NCBI GenBank assembly: GCA_017609915.1
Contig: JAFCDA010000007.1
Coordinates: 1-41,322 of the forward strand
DNA: 41,322 nucleotides
Source of the DNA: Candidatus Pacearchaeota archaeon
GTDB taxonomy: Archaea; Nanobdellota; Nanobdellia; Pacearchaeales; GW2011-AR1
Direction: 5' to 3'
In this document: in pieces, positions 15,595 to 23,777 of the stretch
Layout: each line of letters starts with the position of its first letter
Numbering within the stretch: position 1 is the stretch's first letter
Notes under the pieces: generated by a model
Database searches by the model: none
Seen by the model: the letters and a program-made list of their open reading frames with translations, nothing else
What the model was told of the DNA's origin: nothing
Program-made: the position numbers and the translations under genes

Positions 15595-16470
15595 ATGAAA
15601 GCACAAATATTAAACATAACAGGAAAGAAAGCAAAAGAAATTGAAACAAACTTATTTGAAGAACCAATAAGAGAAGATATTATTTGTAAAATTGCTGAAG
15701 CTGAAAAATTAAAACAACCTCATTCTTCAAAATATAGGGCAGGTATGAATAGATCTGCTTCTGGAAATGTTACACATAGAAGACATTCTTGGAAATCAGA
15801 TAGAGGAAGAGGACTTTCAAGAGTTCCAAGAAAGATTTTTTGGAGAAGAGGAACTCAATTTTCATGGCAAGGTGCAATTATTCCTTCAGTAAAAGGTGGA
15901 AGAAGAGCACATCCTCCAAAAGGACATGTTAATTTAAAAAAGATAAATAAAAAAGAAATGAAAAAAGCATTATTATCTGCTTTAACATATACAAGCTCTA
16001 TTAATGAAATAAAAAAGAAATATGCTTCATTAAAAAACGAAAAAGTTGAAATTAATTTACCCATAATTCTTGAAGATAAATCATTAGGTTTAAACACAAA
16101 AGATTTTTTCAAATTTTTAGAGAAAATTTTAGGAAATTTATATAATGTTGCTATTCAGAAAAAAGCTATTAGGGCTGGTAAAGGAACACGAAGAGGAAGA
16201 AAATATAAAAAAAATGCAGGGATATTATTTATTATTGGAAAAAATAACAAAAAGAAAATAAAAGGAATTGAAATTATTAACTCTGATAATTTACTTGTTA
16301 GTGATTTAGCTTCAAATGGTGCAAGATTAACAATTTTTACTGAAGAAGCTGTTAATGATTTAGAAAGATTAATTAATAAACCAGTATCTAATAAAACTTC
16401 AAGAGAGAAGAAGAGTAGCTTAAGTGGAAAATCAGATATTAGTAAAAAATCTAAGGAGAAGAAAAAATGA
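15595..16470 (+). CDS. rpl4p: Ribosomal protein uL4 (L4), with extra C-terminal tail
   Basis: The protein has 291 residues. The core shows RSASGNVTHRRHSWKSDRGR, RVPRKIFWRRGTQF and GGRRAHPPKG, matching archaeal L4 and its exit-tunnel loop. KKAIRAGKGTRRGRKYKKNA and VSDLASNGARLTIFTEEAV complete the fold. After about residue 258 comes a disordered Ser/Lys tail (NKPVSNKTSREKKSS, then LSGKSDISKKSKEKKK). It resembles part of the N-terminal extension of L22. An internal GGAG precedes the L23 start, which overlaps by ATGA. Confidence 0.96.
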   Translation: MKAQILNITGKKAKEIETNLFEEPIREDIICKIAEAEKLKQPHSSKYRAGMNRSASGNVTHRRHSWKSDRGRGLSRVPRKIFWRRGTQFSWQGAIIPSVKGGRRAHPPKGHVNLKKINKKEMKKALLSALTYTSSINEIKKKYASLKNEKVEINLPIILEDKSLGLNTKDFFKFLEKILGNLYNVAIQKKAIRAGKGTRRGRKYKKNAGILFIIGKNNKKKIKGIEIINSDNLLVSDLASNGARLTIFTEEAVNDLERLINKPVSNKTSREKKSSLSGKSDISKKSKEKKK

Positions 16471-16703
16471 AATTAATGACAACTGAAAAAGCAGTAAGAT
16501 TAATTGAACTTAATAATACTTTAGTTATAGAAATAGATAGAAGAGCTTCAAGAACTCAGATTAAAAAAGATTTTGAAGAAATGTTTAATGTTAAAGTAGA
16601 TTCAATAAATATCTTAATAAGGAAAAATAAGAAACTAGCTTATGTTAAATTAAATGAAAAAAATCCTGCGATTGATATTGCAACAAAGGTGGGGATGATA
16701 TAG
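16467..16703 (+). CDS. rpl23p: Ribosomal protein uL23 (L23)
   Basis: The 78-residue protein is short but complete for an archaeal L23: TTEKAVRLIELNNTLVIEID, RASRTQIKKDFEEMFNVKVD, and KKLAYVKLNEKNPAIDIATK followed by VGMI. It sits at the tunnel exit and is a docking site for SRP and SecY. It overlaps L4 by four bases, with GGAG inside the L4 tail as a likely Shine-Dalgarno. After its stop the sequence GGAGG occurs, then a leader element before L2. Confidence 0.95.
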   Translation: MKLMTTEKAVRLIELNNTLVIEIDRRASRTQIKKDFEEMFNVKVDSINILIRKNKKLAYVKLNEKNPAIDIATKVGMI

Positions 16704-16720
16704 GAGGAATCAATTAAACT

Positions 16721-16800
16721 AATATCTTATAAGCACAAAGATATGAAGATGATAACTTTATCTATTCATCAACTCAGCTTTAAGATTTATAGGAATATAA
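16721..16800 (+). promoter_or_regulatory. Recurrent leader element, copy 3 (between L23 and L2)
   Basis: It has the full 5' AATATCTTATAAGCAC, the core GATATGAAGATGATAACTTT with hairpin GATGA/TCATC, and the 3' CAGCTTTAAGATTTATAGG. The 3' part can pair with the 5' part (TCTTATAAGC with GCTTTAAGA, one bulge). The TATA-like GATTTATAGG is about 24 nt before the L2 ATG. Confidence 0.7.
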
Positions 16801-16809
16801 AAAATTAAA

Positions 16810-17520
16810 ATGGGAAAACGAATAACACAACAAGCTCGAGGAAAAGGAAGTTTAACTTTTAGAGTTAGACCAAAAGCTTACAAATATAAAGTGACATATC
16901 CTTCATTAAGAGCTTCTGGAAAAGGAAAAATAATCAAATTATTTAATTCCCAAGGACATTCTGCTCCTCTTGTTAAAATTAAGATTGGAAAAGAGATTTT
17001 CTTTAATCCTGCAGCATCAGGAATATATGAAGGGCAAGAAATAATGATTAATGAAGAAAGAGAAAATAAAATCCCTGAAATAGGAGATATTTTAAAACTA
17101 AAAGATATTCCTCAAGGAACAAAAGTGTTTAATATTGAAATAGTTCCTGGAGCAGGAGGAAAATATTTGAGAAGTTCAGGATGTTCTGCTTTAATATTAG
17201 TTAAAGATGAGAAGGGTGTTGAAATTATTATTGGTAGAAGAAAAATAAAATTAAATGAAAATGGCAGAGCAACTGTTGGAATTGCTGCTGGAGAAGGAAG
17301 ATTAACAAAACCAATTATTAGAGCAGGGAAAAAACATCATATGATGCTATCTAAAGGAAGAAAATGGCATAGGACTTCACCTGTTAAAGTTAATGCAGTT
17401 GACCATCCTTTTGGTGGTGGAAGAGGAAAAAGAATCAAAAGTAAAATTGCTAAGAGAAATGCCCCTCCTGGAAAAAAAGTAGGGCATCTTAGTCCAAGTA
17501 GAACAGGGAAGAAAAAATAA
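16810..17520 (+). CDS. rpl2p: Ribosomal protein uL2 (L2)
   Basis: The 236-residue protein is a normal archaeal L2: GKRITQQARGKGSLTFRV, VPGAGGKYLRSSGCSALIL, and the conserved C-terminal region NAVDHPFGGGRGKRIKSK with its essential His. It belongs to the large subunit core near the subunit interface. It starts a sub-operon behind leader element copy 3. S19 follows after 2 nt. Confidence 0.97.
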   Translation: MGKRITQQARGKGSLTFRVRPKAYKYKVTYPSLRASGKGKIIKLFNSQGHSAPLVKIKIGKEIFFNPAASGIYEGQEIMINEERENKIPEIGDILKLKDIPQGTKVFNIEIVPGAGGKYLRSSGCSALILVKDEKGVEIIIGRRKIKLNENGRATVGIAAGEGRLTKPIIRAGKKHHMMLSKGRKWHRTSPVKVNAVDHPFGGGRGKRIKSKIAKRNAPPGKKVGHLSPSRTGKKK

Positions 17521-17522
17521 AA

Positions 17523-17930
17523 ATGGAAGAAAAATTTAAACTAACAAAGAAAGAATTTAAGTACAGAGGAAAAACTATGGAAGAATTAAATCACATGGAT
17601 ATTCGGGAATTTGCTAGATTACTTAAATCAAATGAAAGAAGAACAGCATTAAGACAATCTGATGAATTACAAAAATTCGTTTTAAAATGTAAAGATAAAG
17701 CTTTGAAAAAAAGACCAATAAAAACTCATTCAAGATACTTGGTAATTGTTCCTCAAATAGTTGGATTAAGAATTAGTGTTTATAATGGAAGAGAATTTGT
17801 TCCTGTTCAAATTGAAAAAGAAATGTTAGGACATAGATTAGGAGAATTTTCTGTTACTAGAAATAAAGTTAAACATGGAGCAGCAGGGGTTGGTGCAACT
17901 CGTTCAAGCTCTTCTCTAAGTGTGAAGTAA
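17523..17930 (+). CDS. rps19p: Ribosomal protein uS19 (S19)
   Basis: The protein has 135 residues. It matches archaeal S19: KKEFKYRGKTMEELNHMDIR, EFARLLKSNERRTALR, then KTHSRYLVIVPQIVGLRISV, YNGREFVPVQIEKEMLGHRL, and GEFSVTRNKVKHGAAGVGAT. It is part of the small-subunit head. The order L2-S19-L22 is normal. The next gene starts one base after its stop (TAAG-ATGG). Confidence 0.97.
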   Translation: MEEKFKLTKKEFKYRGKTMEELNHMDIREFARLLKSNERRTALRQSDELQKFVLKCKDKALKKRPIKTHSRYLVIVPQIVGLRISVYNGREFVPVQIEKEMLGHRLGEFSVTRNKVKHGAAGVGATRSSSSLSVK

Positions 17931-17931
17931 G

Positions 17932-18606
17932 ATGGAAGAAAATAAACAAGAACAAAAAATAGAAAAGAAAATAGCTGTAGATGTAGCTAAAACAGAAGAA
18001 AAAGTAGAAGAACACAAGATTACTCAAAAACAAGCTGATAAAGAAATTAAACAAGAAGTTAAGGAAGATATTAAAGAAAAAACTGAAACAAATAAACCAG
18101 TATCTCCTAAAATATCAAGTGATGATAAGAGTAACTTAGGTGAAAAAAAAGATATAGATAAAGATGATAAAAAACCAATCAAAAAACCAGAACACAAAGG
18201 CCCAAGAAAAACAGAGGCGATTGTTAATGGGAAAAACTTGCCTATTTCAACAAAATATGCTATTGCTATTTGTAATCTTATAAGAAATAAAGATATTGAT
18301 AAAGCAATTTCTATTATGGAACAAGCTGAAAAAATGAAAATAGCAGTTCCTATGACTGGGGAAATACCTCATAGAAAAGGAAAGATGATGTCTGGAAGAT
18401 ATCCTGTAAAAGCTTCAAAACACTTTGTTTTATTATTAAAAAGTTTAAGAGCAAATGCTTTGATGAATGAATTAGAATTAGAAAAATATAAAATATTTTG
18501 CAAGGCAAATATTGCCTCAAGACCTTATAGGAGATTTGGTAAAGGAAAATTTAAAAGAACTCATGTTGAACTTAAATTAATTAAACGTGTGAGGAAAAAG
18601 AAATAA
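17932..18606 (+). CDS. rpl22p: Ribosomal protein uL22 (L22), with long N-terminal extension
   Basis: The protein has 224 residues, about 85 more than usual at the N-terminus. The core starts around HKGPRKTEAIVNGKNLPIST and shows NLIRNKDIDKAISIMEQAEK, VPMTGEIPHRKGKMMSGRYP and RPYRRFGKGKFKRTHVELKL. The Lys/Glu-rich extension has two modules found in other ribosomal proteins here. KTEEKVEEHKITQKQADKEI recurs in the S3 tail (81 nt with six differences), and NKPVSPKISSDDKSNLGEKK resembles the L4 tail. The usual next gene, S3, is missing and lies at 26036; S17 follows instead. Confidence 0.95.
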   Translation: MEENKQEQKIEKKIAVDVAKTEEKVEEHKITQKQADKEIKQEVKEDIKEKTETNKPVSPKISSDDKSNLGEKKDIDKDDKKPIKKPEHKGPRKTEAIVNGKNLPISTKYAIAICNLIRNKDIDKAISIMEQAEKMKIAVPMTGEIPHRKGKMMSGRYPVKASKHFVLLLKSLRANALMNELELEKYKIFCKANIASRPYRRFGKGKFKRTHVELKLIKRVRKKK

Positions 18607-18608
18607 AA

Positions 18609-18923
18609 ATGGCAGATAAAAAAACAAATTGCAATGATAAGTTTTGTCCAATACATGGGCATACAAGTCTTAGGGGAAGAACTTTTAAAGGGAAAGTTAT
18701 AAGAAAGTTTCCTAAAAGAGTTTGTATTGAATTTGAAAGAACTATTTATATTAAGAAATACGAAAGATATGCTAAAAGAAAAACAAAACTTCATGCAAGA
18801 TTACCTGAGTGTATGAGCCATGACATTGATATTGGAGATTATATTGAAATTAAAGAATGCAGGCCAATTAGCAAAATAGTTCATTTTATTGTTGTAAAAA
18901 AAATTAGGGGGGGAGAAAAATAA
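18609..18923 (+). CDS. rps17p: Ribosomal protein uS17 (S17)
   Basis: The protein has 104 residues. It matches archaeal S17: NDKFCPIHGHTSLRGRTFKG, KVIRKFPKRVCIEFER, YIKKYERYAKRKTKLHARLP and IGDYIEIKECRPISKIVHFI. The CPIHG start is typical of archaeal members. It follows L22 directly because the S3-L29-aIF1 block normally found between them has moved. The stop-start spacing is 1-2 nt on both sides. Confidence 0.96.
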   Translation: MADKKTNCNDKFCPIHGHTSLRGRTFKGKVIRKFPKRVCIEFERTIYIKKYERYAKRKTKLHARLPECMSHDIDIGDYIEIKECRPISKIVHFIVVKKIRGGEK

Positions 18924-18924
18924 A

Positions 18925-19230
18925 ATGGAAATAAATATTGTAAAAGAATATAAGAGATTTATATATAATTATGATTTTAATAGAGATTTATCTCTAAGAA
19001 CAGATAAACCTCCTCTTGCTAGATGGGCTTATGGAGCTTGTGAAGAATGGGTAAGAGATTTTGAGGAACTTTTCAAAATATGGCTTGAAAAAGATTTTAC
19101 AGGACCTTGTATTGATGAAAAAGGGGTTAAAATTCTTATGAAAAGAACAAAAGAAGATTTGCCTATTATAAAACAAAAATTAAGAACAAAATTTAGTGAT
19201 AATCGAGTTTTAATGGAGGAACTAAAATAA
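18925..19230 (+). CDS. Unknown 101-residue protein between S17 and L14
   Basis: It starts one base after the S17 stop and ends one base before L14, so it is certainly in the operon. The protein is soluble, with many aromatic residues: YKRFIYNYDFNRDLSL, LARWAYGACEEWVRDFEELF and KIWLEKDFTGPCIDE. It is acidic in the middle, unlike a ribosomal protein, and mostly helical in appearance. S17 and L14 are normally adjacent in archaea. No family is recognised. Confidence 0.75.
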   Translation: MEINIVKEYKRFIYNYDFNRDLSLRTDKPPLARWAYGACEEWVRDFEELFKIWLEKDFTGPCIDEKGVKILMKRTKEDLPIIKQKLRTKFSDNRVLMEELK

Positions 19231-19231
19231 A

Positions 19232-19633
19232 ATGCAAGGCGTAGGAGCAAAATTAACTCGAGGATTAAATCTTGGAAGCAATGTTTTAGCAAGTGATAAT
19301 AGTGGGGCAAGAATTGTTAGAATTGTTAGTGTAAAAGGTGGAAAAACTAAAAAAGGAAGACAGCAATATGCTAAAATTGGAGATAAAGTAAAAATATCTG
19401 TTAGAAAAGGAAATCCTGAAATGAAAGGGGAAGTTTTTGATGCAGTTGTAATAAGACAAAGAAAACCTTTTAGAAGAAATACAGGACAAAGAGTTGCGTT
19501 TATGGATAATGCAGTTGCATTATTAAAAGATGATAAAGGAAATCCAAAAGGAACTCAAATTAAAGGACCAATAGCAAAAGAAGTTTCTGAAAGATGGAAA
19601 TTCTTAGGTAAAATAACTAAATTTGTTGTATAA
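19232..19633 (+). CDS. rpl14p: Ribosomal protein uL14 (L14)
   Basis: The 133-residue protein is a normal archaeal L14: KLTRGLNLGSNVLASDNSGA, RIVRIVSVKGGKTKKGRQQY, GDKVKISVRKGNPEMKGEV, DAVVIRQRKPFRRNTGQRVA and IKGPIAKEVSERW. It is at the large-subunit interface near the factor-binding site. An unknown 85-residue gene lies behind it, before L24. Confidence 0.97.
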   Translation: MQGVGAKLTRGLNLGSNVLASDNSGARIVRIVSVKGGKTKKGRQQYAKIGDKVKISVRKGNPEMKGEVFDAVVIRQRKPFRRNTGQRVAFMDNAVALLKDDKGNPKGTQIKGPIAKEVSERWKFLGKITKFVV

Positions 19634-19638
19634 ATAAA

Positions 19639-19896
19639 ATGAAACAAAATAATAATTATCAAAATATTGAGGATCAAATAAGGCAAGAATTGGAAAAAGT
19701 TAGAAACCTAACAGTTGGGTTAAGTTGTTCAGAAGATGTTACTTCTGGAGATAGTAGAAAAGACCGACTTAGAAAGGGGTTAACTAATCTGGGAATCTCT
19801 TTAAGCTTAGCAAAAACTAAAAGTTTGTTACAAAAATTACCAAAAACTTATCATTCACTTACTGAATTAAACGATTTGTATTGGAAATTAATATAG
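19639..19896 (+). CDS. Unknown 85-residue protein between L14 and L24
   Basis: It is 5 nt after the L14 stop and 3 nt before L24. The protein is mostly helical and basic: NYQNIEDQIRQELEKVRNLT, a central Ser/Asp-rich loop SCSEDVTSGDSRKDRLRKGL, and SLAKTKSLLQKLPKTYHSLT. No zinc motif or membrane span is present. L14 and L24 are normally adjacent, so this is another inserted gene. No family is recognised. Confidence 0.7.
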   Translation: MKQNNNYQNIEDQIRQELEKVRNLTVGLSCSEDVTSGDSRKDRLRKGLTNLGISLSLAKTKSLLQKLPKTYHSLTELNDLYWKLI

Positions 19897-19899
19897 AAA

Positions 19900-20424
19900 A
19901 TGAAACAAAAATTTTCAAAACATTGGAAAGCAAGTAGACAACCTCGAAAGCAAAGAAAATACAGAGCTAATGCTCCGCTTCATATTAAAAGAAAATTTTT
20001 ATCTGCAAATTTAAGCAAAGCTCTTAAACAAAAATATGGAAGGAAAAGTTTTCCATTAAAAAAAGAAGATAAAGTAAAAATCATGAAAGGAGAATTTAGA
20101 AAAAAAACTGGAAAAATAAATTCAGTAGATTTAAAAAAATCAAGAGTAAGTATTGAAGGACTTCAAAGAACTAAAAAAGATGGAACCAAAATTAATGTTT
20201 GGTTTAATGCTTCAAATTTACAAATTCAAGAACTAAATTTAGAAGATAAAAAAAGGAAAATGGCTATTGAAAGAAACCGTAAGGAAACCAAGGTTTCCTT
20301 AACAAGTCAACCATCCTTAAAGAGTGAAAATAAATCTAAAGAGAAAACTACTGAGAATAAAAAAACAGATACTGAAATTAAACTTAAGGGGAAAAACAAA
20401 AATGACACACCTGAAAAGAAATAA
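19900..20424 (+). CDS. rpl24p: Ribosomal protein uL24 (L24), with Lys-rich tail
   Basis: The protein has 174 residues. The core (about 1-120) matches archaeal L24: KQKFSKHWKASRQPRKQRKY, RANAPLHIKRKFLSANLSKA, and the KOW motif VKIMKGEFRKKTGKINSVDL. The last 50 residues are a disordered Lys/Glu/Thr tail. The tail's coding region overlaps the S4e start by 23 nt in another frame. It is an assembly initiator protein of the large subunit. Confidence 0.95.
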   Translation: MKQKFSKHWKASRQPRKQRKYRANAPLHIKRKFLSANLSKALKQKYGRKSFPLKKEDKVKIMKGEFRKKTGKINSVDLKKSRVSIEGLQRTKKDGTKINVWFNASNLQIQELNLEDKKRKMAIERNRKETKVSLTSQPSLKSENKSKEKTTENKKTDTEIKLKGKNKNDTPEKK

Positions 20425-21058
20425 AATTGGAAAATTTTGGCCTGTTCCAAGAAAAGGAACAAAATACTTAGCTGTACCAAGCCATAATAAAAATAATGCA
20501 ATTTCTTTAGTGGTTGTTATGAGAGATATTCTTAAACTTGTTAAAAATAAAAAGGAATTAAAGAGAATAATAAATGAAAGAAGAATTCAAATCAATCATA
20601 AAAATATTGAGGAAACAAATTATCCTGTTTGCTTATTTGATGTAATTAATTTTCCTGATATTAAAAAGAACTATAGAGCAATGTTATCAACAAGCAAAAA
20701 AATGATTTTTGAAGAAATTCCTGATGAAGAAGCTAAAACAAAAATTTTCAAAGTAATTAGTAAAAAAACTTTATCTAATAAAAAAATGCAATTAAATCTA
20801 ATGCATGGTAAAAATATAATTTCTGATGAAAAAGTCAAAACAGGGGATTCTGTTATTTTAGACCTTAAGGATAATAAAATATTGAAAATAATTTCAATGA
20901 AAGAAGGATCAAATGTGTTTGTAACAAAGGGAAAACATGCTGGACATCAAGGAAAAATACAGGAAATTATGGATAGAGGGGGTAAATCAATTGCTAAAAT
21001 AATTTCAGATGAAGGAAAGGTAAATGTTTGGATTAAAAATATAATTGTAACTGGATAA
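20402..21058 (+). CDS. rps4e: Ribosomal protein eS4 (S4e)
   Basis: The start is placed at ATG 20402 because the protein then begins MTHLKRNKIGKFWPVPRKGT, the usual S4e N-terminus; the frame is open further upstream but that part is out-of-frame L24 tail. The 218 residues include NKKELKRIINERRIQINHK, an S4-like RNA-binding segment, YPVCLFDVINFPDIKKNYRA, and a C-terminal KOW region NVFVTKGKHAGHQGKIQEIM. It overlaps L24 by 23 nt. Part of the small subunit in archaea and eukaryotes. Confidence 0.96.
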   Translation: MTHLKRNKIGKFWPVPRKGTKYLAVPSHNKNNAISLVVVMRDILKLVKNKKELKRIINERRIQINHKNIEETNYPVCLFDVINFPDIKKNYRAMLSTSKKMIFEEIPDEEAKTKIFKVISKKTLSNKKMQLNLMHGKNIISDEKVKTGDSVILDLKDNKILKIISMKEGSNVFVTKGKHAGHQGKIQEIMDRGGKSIAKIISDEGKVNVWIKNIIVTG

Positions 21059-21059
21059 A

Positions 21060-21710
21060 ATGGAGGCACAACTAACAAAACCAATTGAAAAAGAAAAACC
21101 AATATCTAATAAAAACAAACCTTTAGAAAAGGTTATGATCCAAAAAGGAGAGAATGATAAGAATAGCTCAAGCTCTGAAGAATTAGATATGAAGGTAAAT
21201 GAAATTAAACAAAATATAATGAGAGAAATTGAAATTGAGAAAATAGTGCTTAATTGCGGAGGAATTGGAGATAAACTTGAAAAATCAATAAAATTACTTG
21301 AAATGATAACTAAAAGAAAAATACAGAGATTAAAATCTACTAGAAGAATTCCTGCTTTTGCAATTGCTCCTGGAAAAGAAAGTGGATGTAAAGTTACAAT
21401 AAGAAATAAAGAACAAATTAAAAATTTATTAAAAAGATTTTTTGCAGTTTTAGAAAATGAGATTTCAAATAAAAAAATAACTGAAAATCATTTCTCATTT
21501 GGAATTCCAGAATATATTGAGGTTCCTGGATTAGAATATAATAGGGATGTTGGAATTTTAGGTTTTGAAGTTGATGTTGTTTTCAAAAGAAAAGGGAAGA
21601 GAGTTAAAATAAAAAAAATAAAGAGGGGAAAGTATCCTAAGAAACAACATGTTACAAAACAAGAGATAATTGATTTTTTAAAGATAAATTTTGGAATGGA
21701 GATAATTTAA
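21060..21710 (+). CDS. rpl5p: Ribosomal protein uL5 (L5), with N-terminal extension
   Basis: The protein has 216 residues. The core begins about residue 54 ([20 protein letters not shown]) and shows [57 protein letters not shown] and [19 protein letters not shown]. The first about 50 residues form an unusual charged, Ser-rich extension ([25 protein letters not shown]) that recalls the KPVSNK motif in the L4 tail. L5 binds 5S rRNA in the central protuberance. The S14 gene follows after one base. Confidence 0.95.
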   Translation: MEAQLTKPIEKEKPISNKNKPLEKVMIQKGENDKNSSSSEELDMKVNEIKQNIMREIEIEKIVLNCGGIGDKLEKSIKLLEMITKRKIQRLKSTRRIPAFAIAPGKESGCKVTIRNKEQIKNLLKRFFAVLENEISNKKITENHFSFGIPEYIEVPGLEYNRDVGILGFEVDVVFKRKGKRVKIKKIKRGKYPKKQHVTKQEIIDFLKINFGMEII

Positions 21711-21711
21711 A

Positions 21712-21942
21712 ATGACAGCAAGTGATTGGAGAAAAGCATTGAAACAGTTTAAAAGAAAACCTGTTATTAGAGATAAATATATCAAACATAACAAACCTAA
21801 GGAAAGAACAACAGGGATAGCTAAGAAAAAATGTGAAAAATGTGGAAGATTTGGTGCTATGATAAATAAATATGGTCTAAATTTATGCAGACATTGTTTT
21901 AGAGAAATTGCTGAAGATTTAGGATTTAAAAAATATAGTTAA
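21712..21942 (+). CDS. rps14p: Ribosomal protein uS14 (S14), zinc-binding type
   Basis: The protein has 76 residues. The C-terminal part carries the zinc ribbon [20 protein letters not shown] followed by [17 protein letters not shown], i.e. CxxC-x14-CxxC. The N-terminal about 35 residues are longer than in many archaeal S14 proteins ([20 protein letters not shown]). It belongs to the small-subunit head. After it comes a short gap with leader element copy 4, before S8. Confidence 0.95.
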   Translation: MTASDWRKALKQFKRKPVIRDKYIKHNKPKERTTGIAKKKCEKCGRFGAMINKYGLNLCRHCFREIAEDLGFKKYS

Positions 21943-21960
21943 AATAAAATGGAAATTAAA

Positions 21961-22040
21961 CTAATTTATAAAATATTACGAGATGAAGATGAGAGAATTA
22001 AGCTACTCATAACAGAACTTAGGGATTTTAATATTATAAA
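21961..22040 (+). promoter_or_regulatory. Recurrent leader element, copy 4 (between S14 and S8)
   Basis: The core AGATGAAGATGAGAGAATTA, AGCTACTCATAAC and the 3' GAACTTAGGGATTTTAATAT match the family; the 5' TATA part is degenerate (TTTATAAAATATTAC). The core hairpin is ATGAG/CTCAT. A 37-codon frame (21950-22063) runs through it, but its sequence follows the element rather than protein-like constraint, so it is not called as a gene. Confidence 0.6.
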
Positions 22041-22063
22041 TAAAAATAGAATAAACAAATAAA

Positions 22064-22435
22064 ATGTCACAAGATATTGTTGCAGATGCATTAAACCAAA
22101 TAATGAATGCCAAAAAGGCAAGAAAAACTAAGGTAGTTATAAAAAAGCATTCAAAACTACTTAGAAATATTTTAGATATAGCTAAGCAATCAGGATTTTT
22201 AGATTATGAAGTTGATGGAAGAGAAATAAAAGTTGAGATTAAAAAATTAAATGAAATTCAGGCAATTAAGCCAAGATATACTGTATCTATTAAAAAGATA
22301 AACCATTATGTGAGGAGATATCTTCCAGCAAAAAATTTTGGATTAGTGATTATTTCTACAAATAAAGGTTTAATGATACATTATGATGCTGAAAAAGAAA
22401 ATCTAGGAGGATGCTTGATAGCTTATATGTTCTAA
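22064..22435 (+). CDS. rps8p: Ribosomal protein uS8 (S8)
   Basis: The 123-residue protein is a normal archaeal S8: DIVADALNQIMNAKKARKTK, LLRNILDIAKQSGFLDYEV, KPRYTVSIKKINHYVRRYLP and AKNFGLVIISTNKGLMIHYD, ending GGCLIAYMF. It binds the central domain of 16S rRNA. Its TAA shares a base with the L6 ATG (TAATG). Confidence 0.96.
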   Translation: MSQDIVADALNQIMNAKKARKTKVVIKKHSKLLRNILDIAKQSGFLDYEVDGREIKVEIKKLNEIQAIKPRYTVSIKKINHYVRRYLPAKNFGLVIISTNKGLMIHYDAEKENLGGCLIAYMF

Positions 22436-22986
22436 TGGCAGAAAAAGAAAAACTAAAAGAAGAAATTGAAATTCCAGAAGGAATTAATGTAAATATTGAA
22501 GATGATGAAATAATTATGAAAAAAGATAGTTCTGAGCTTAAAAGAATATTAAATTCACGAATAAATGTAAAAATAGAAGAAAATAAAATTATTGTTGAAT
22601 CTGGTACAACTAAAAATGAAAAAAAGATTTTTGGAACAACTAAAGCTCATATAAGGAATATGATTAAAGGATTAACTGAGGGATTTAAATATAAACTTCA
22701 GATTTCTACAGTTCATTTCCCAATAACTGTTGAACATGATAAAGCAAATAATCAATTAATTGTTAAGAATTTTTTAGGAGAGAAAAAAGATAGAATAATA
22801 AAATTAATAGAAGGGGTTGATATTAAAATAGATAAAGAATTTATTGAAATTGAATCAATAAATATAGAAAAAGCAGGGCAATGTGCTGCAAATATTGAAA
22901 AAGGAACAAAAGTAAAGAAAAAAGATAGAAGAATTTTCCAAGACGGAATATTTATTATTGAAAAACCAACTAGGAGGTTTTTGTAA
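22435..22986 (+). CDS. rpl6p: Ribosomal protein uL6 (L6)
   Basis: The protein has 183 residues with the start at 22435, which makes the TAATG junction with S8. An ATG at 22411 would add eight residues within the S8 end and is less likely. It starts EKEKLKEEIEIPEGINVNIE and shows GTTKAHIRNMIKGLTEGFKY, KLQISTVHFPITVEHD, VKNFLGEKKDRIIKLIEGVD and KKDRRIFQDGIFIIEKPTRR. It is located near the sarcin-ricin loop. A leader element with weak similarity follows. Confidence 0.95.
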   Translation: MAEKEKLKEEIEIPEGINVNIEDDEIIMKKDSSELKRILNSRINVKIEENKIIVESGTTKNEKKIFGTTKAHIRNMIKGLTEGFKYKLQISTVHFPITVEHDKANNQLIVKNFLGEKKDRIIKLIEGVDIKIDKEFIEIESINIEKAGQCAANIEKGTKVKKKDRRIFQDGIFIIEKPTRRFL

Positions 22987-23004
22987 GATGATAATAGAAT
23001 TTAA

Positions 23005-23077
23005 AATATCAATAATAAATAAAATTAAGAAGTATACCTTACTAATCTTCAAGGCTATTAGGAGTTAAGAGATATTG
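23005..23077 (+). promoter_or_regulatory. Recurrent leader element, copy 5 (between L6 and L32e), weak
   Basis: The 3' half CTTACTAATCTTCAAGGCTA and TTAGGAGTTAAGAGATAT resembles copy 6 (GCTATTCATCTTCAAAGCTG, TTATTAGTTAAAACATAT). The 5' half is degenerate: AAAATATCAATAATAAAT and AAATTAAGAAG. It occupies a 105-nt gap in an otherwise tightly packed operon. Confidence 0.4.
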
Positions 23078-23091
23078 AGGAAAATAATAAA

Positions 23092-23775
23092 ATGGCAAAG
23101 AAAAAACAAAAATTCATGAGAACAGATTTTAGAAAATACTCAAAACTAGGAGTTAGAAGGAAAAATAAACAAAAATATAGGAAAGCTAAAGGTATTGATA
23201 ATAAAATTAGATTAAAGATGAAAGGTCATGTACAGGGTGTTAGTATTGGATTTAGAAGCGATAAAAAAGAAAGAGGATTGATTCAAGGACTAAGTCCTGT
23301 TATAGTTAATAATCTTAAGGAATTAAAAAAGATTAGTAAAGATGAGATTGCAATTATTGCTAAGATTGGTAGTAAAAAAAGAAAAGATCTTTTAGATTAT
23401 GCTATTAAGAACAATATCAAATTATCAATTGATGCAAAAAAGGCTTTAGAAAAAATTGAAAGTAACTTAAAGAAAGTTAAAGATAAAAAAGCTAAAAGAA
23501 ATGCTAGAAAAATTGAGAAAGATAAAAAAGCTAAAAAAGAAGCTGAGAAAAAAGCAAAACAAGAAGCTAAAGAAGCAAAAAAAGAAATTCAAGGAGAAAA
23601 AACTAAAACAGAAACTACTGAAGAAAAAACTACTGAAAAACCAAACGAAAAACCAACTGATATCTCTAAAAAATCTGAAGAAAAACCTACTGAGAGTAAG
23701 AAATTAATGAGTAGAGATACTGAGAAAGATAATAAAAAACAAATTAAATCAAATAATTATGGACGAGGCAATTGA
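23092..23775 (+). CDS. rpl32e: Ribosomal protein eL32 (L32e), with long charged tail
   Basis: The protein has 227 residues. The core (about 1-125) matches archaeal L32e: KKKQKFMRTDFRKYSKLGVR, RKNKQKYRKAKGIDNKIRLK, GFRSDKKERGLIQGLSPVIV, and IAIIAKIGSKKRKDLLDYA. The last 100 residues are Lys/Glu/Ala-rich and probably helical then disordered (RNARKIEKDKKAKKEAEKKA, TTEEKTTEKPNEKPTDISKK). Tails of this length are unusual. The stop overlaps the region of the next start. Confidence 0.94.
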   Translation: MAKKKQKFMRTDFRKYSKLGVRRKNKQKYRKAKGIDNKIRLKMKGHVQGVSIGFRSDKKERGLIQGLSPVIVNNLKELKKISKDEIAIIAKIGSKKRKDLLDYAIKNNIKLSIDAKKALEKIESNLKKVKDKKAKRNARKIEKDKKAKKEAEKKAKQEAKEAKKEIQGEKTKTETTEEKTTEKPNEKPTDISKKSEEKPTESKKLMSRDTEKDNKKQIKSNNYGRGN

Positions 23776-23777
23776 AA

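Noticed and set aside
21950-22063. 37-codon open frame between S14 and S8
   Set aside because: Its sequence coincides with leader element copy 4; similarity to other copies is at the nucleotide level and in different frames, so it is not a protein gene.
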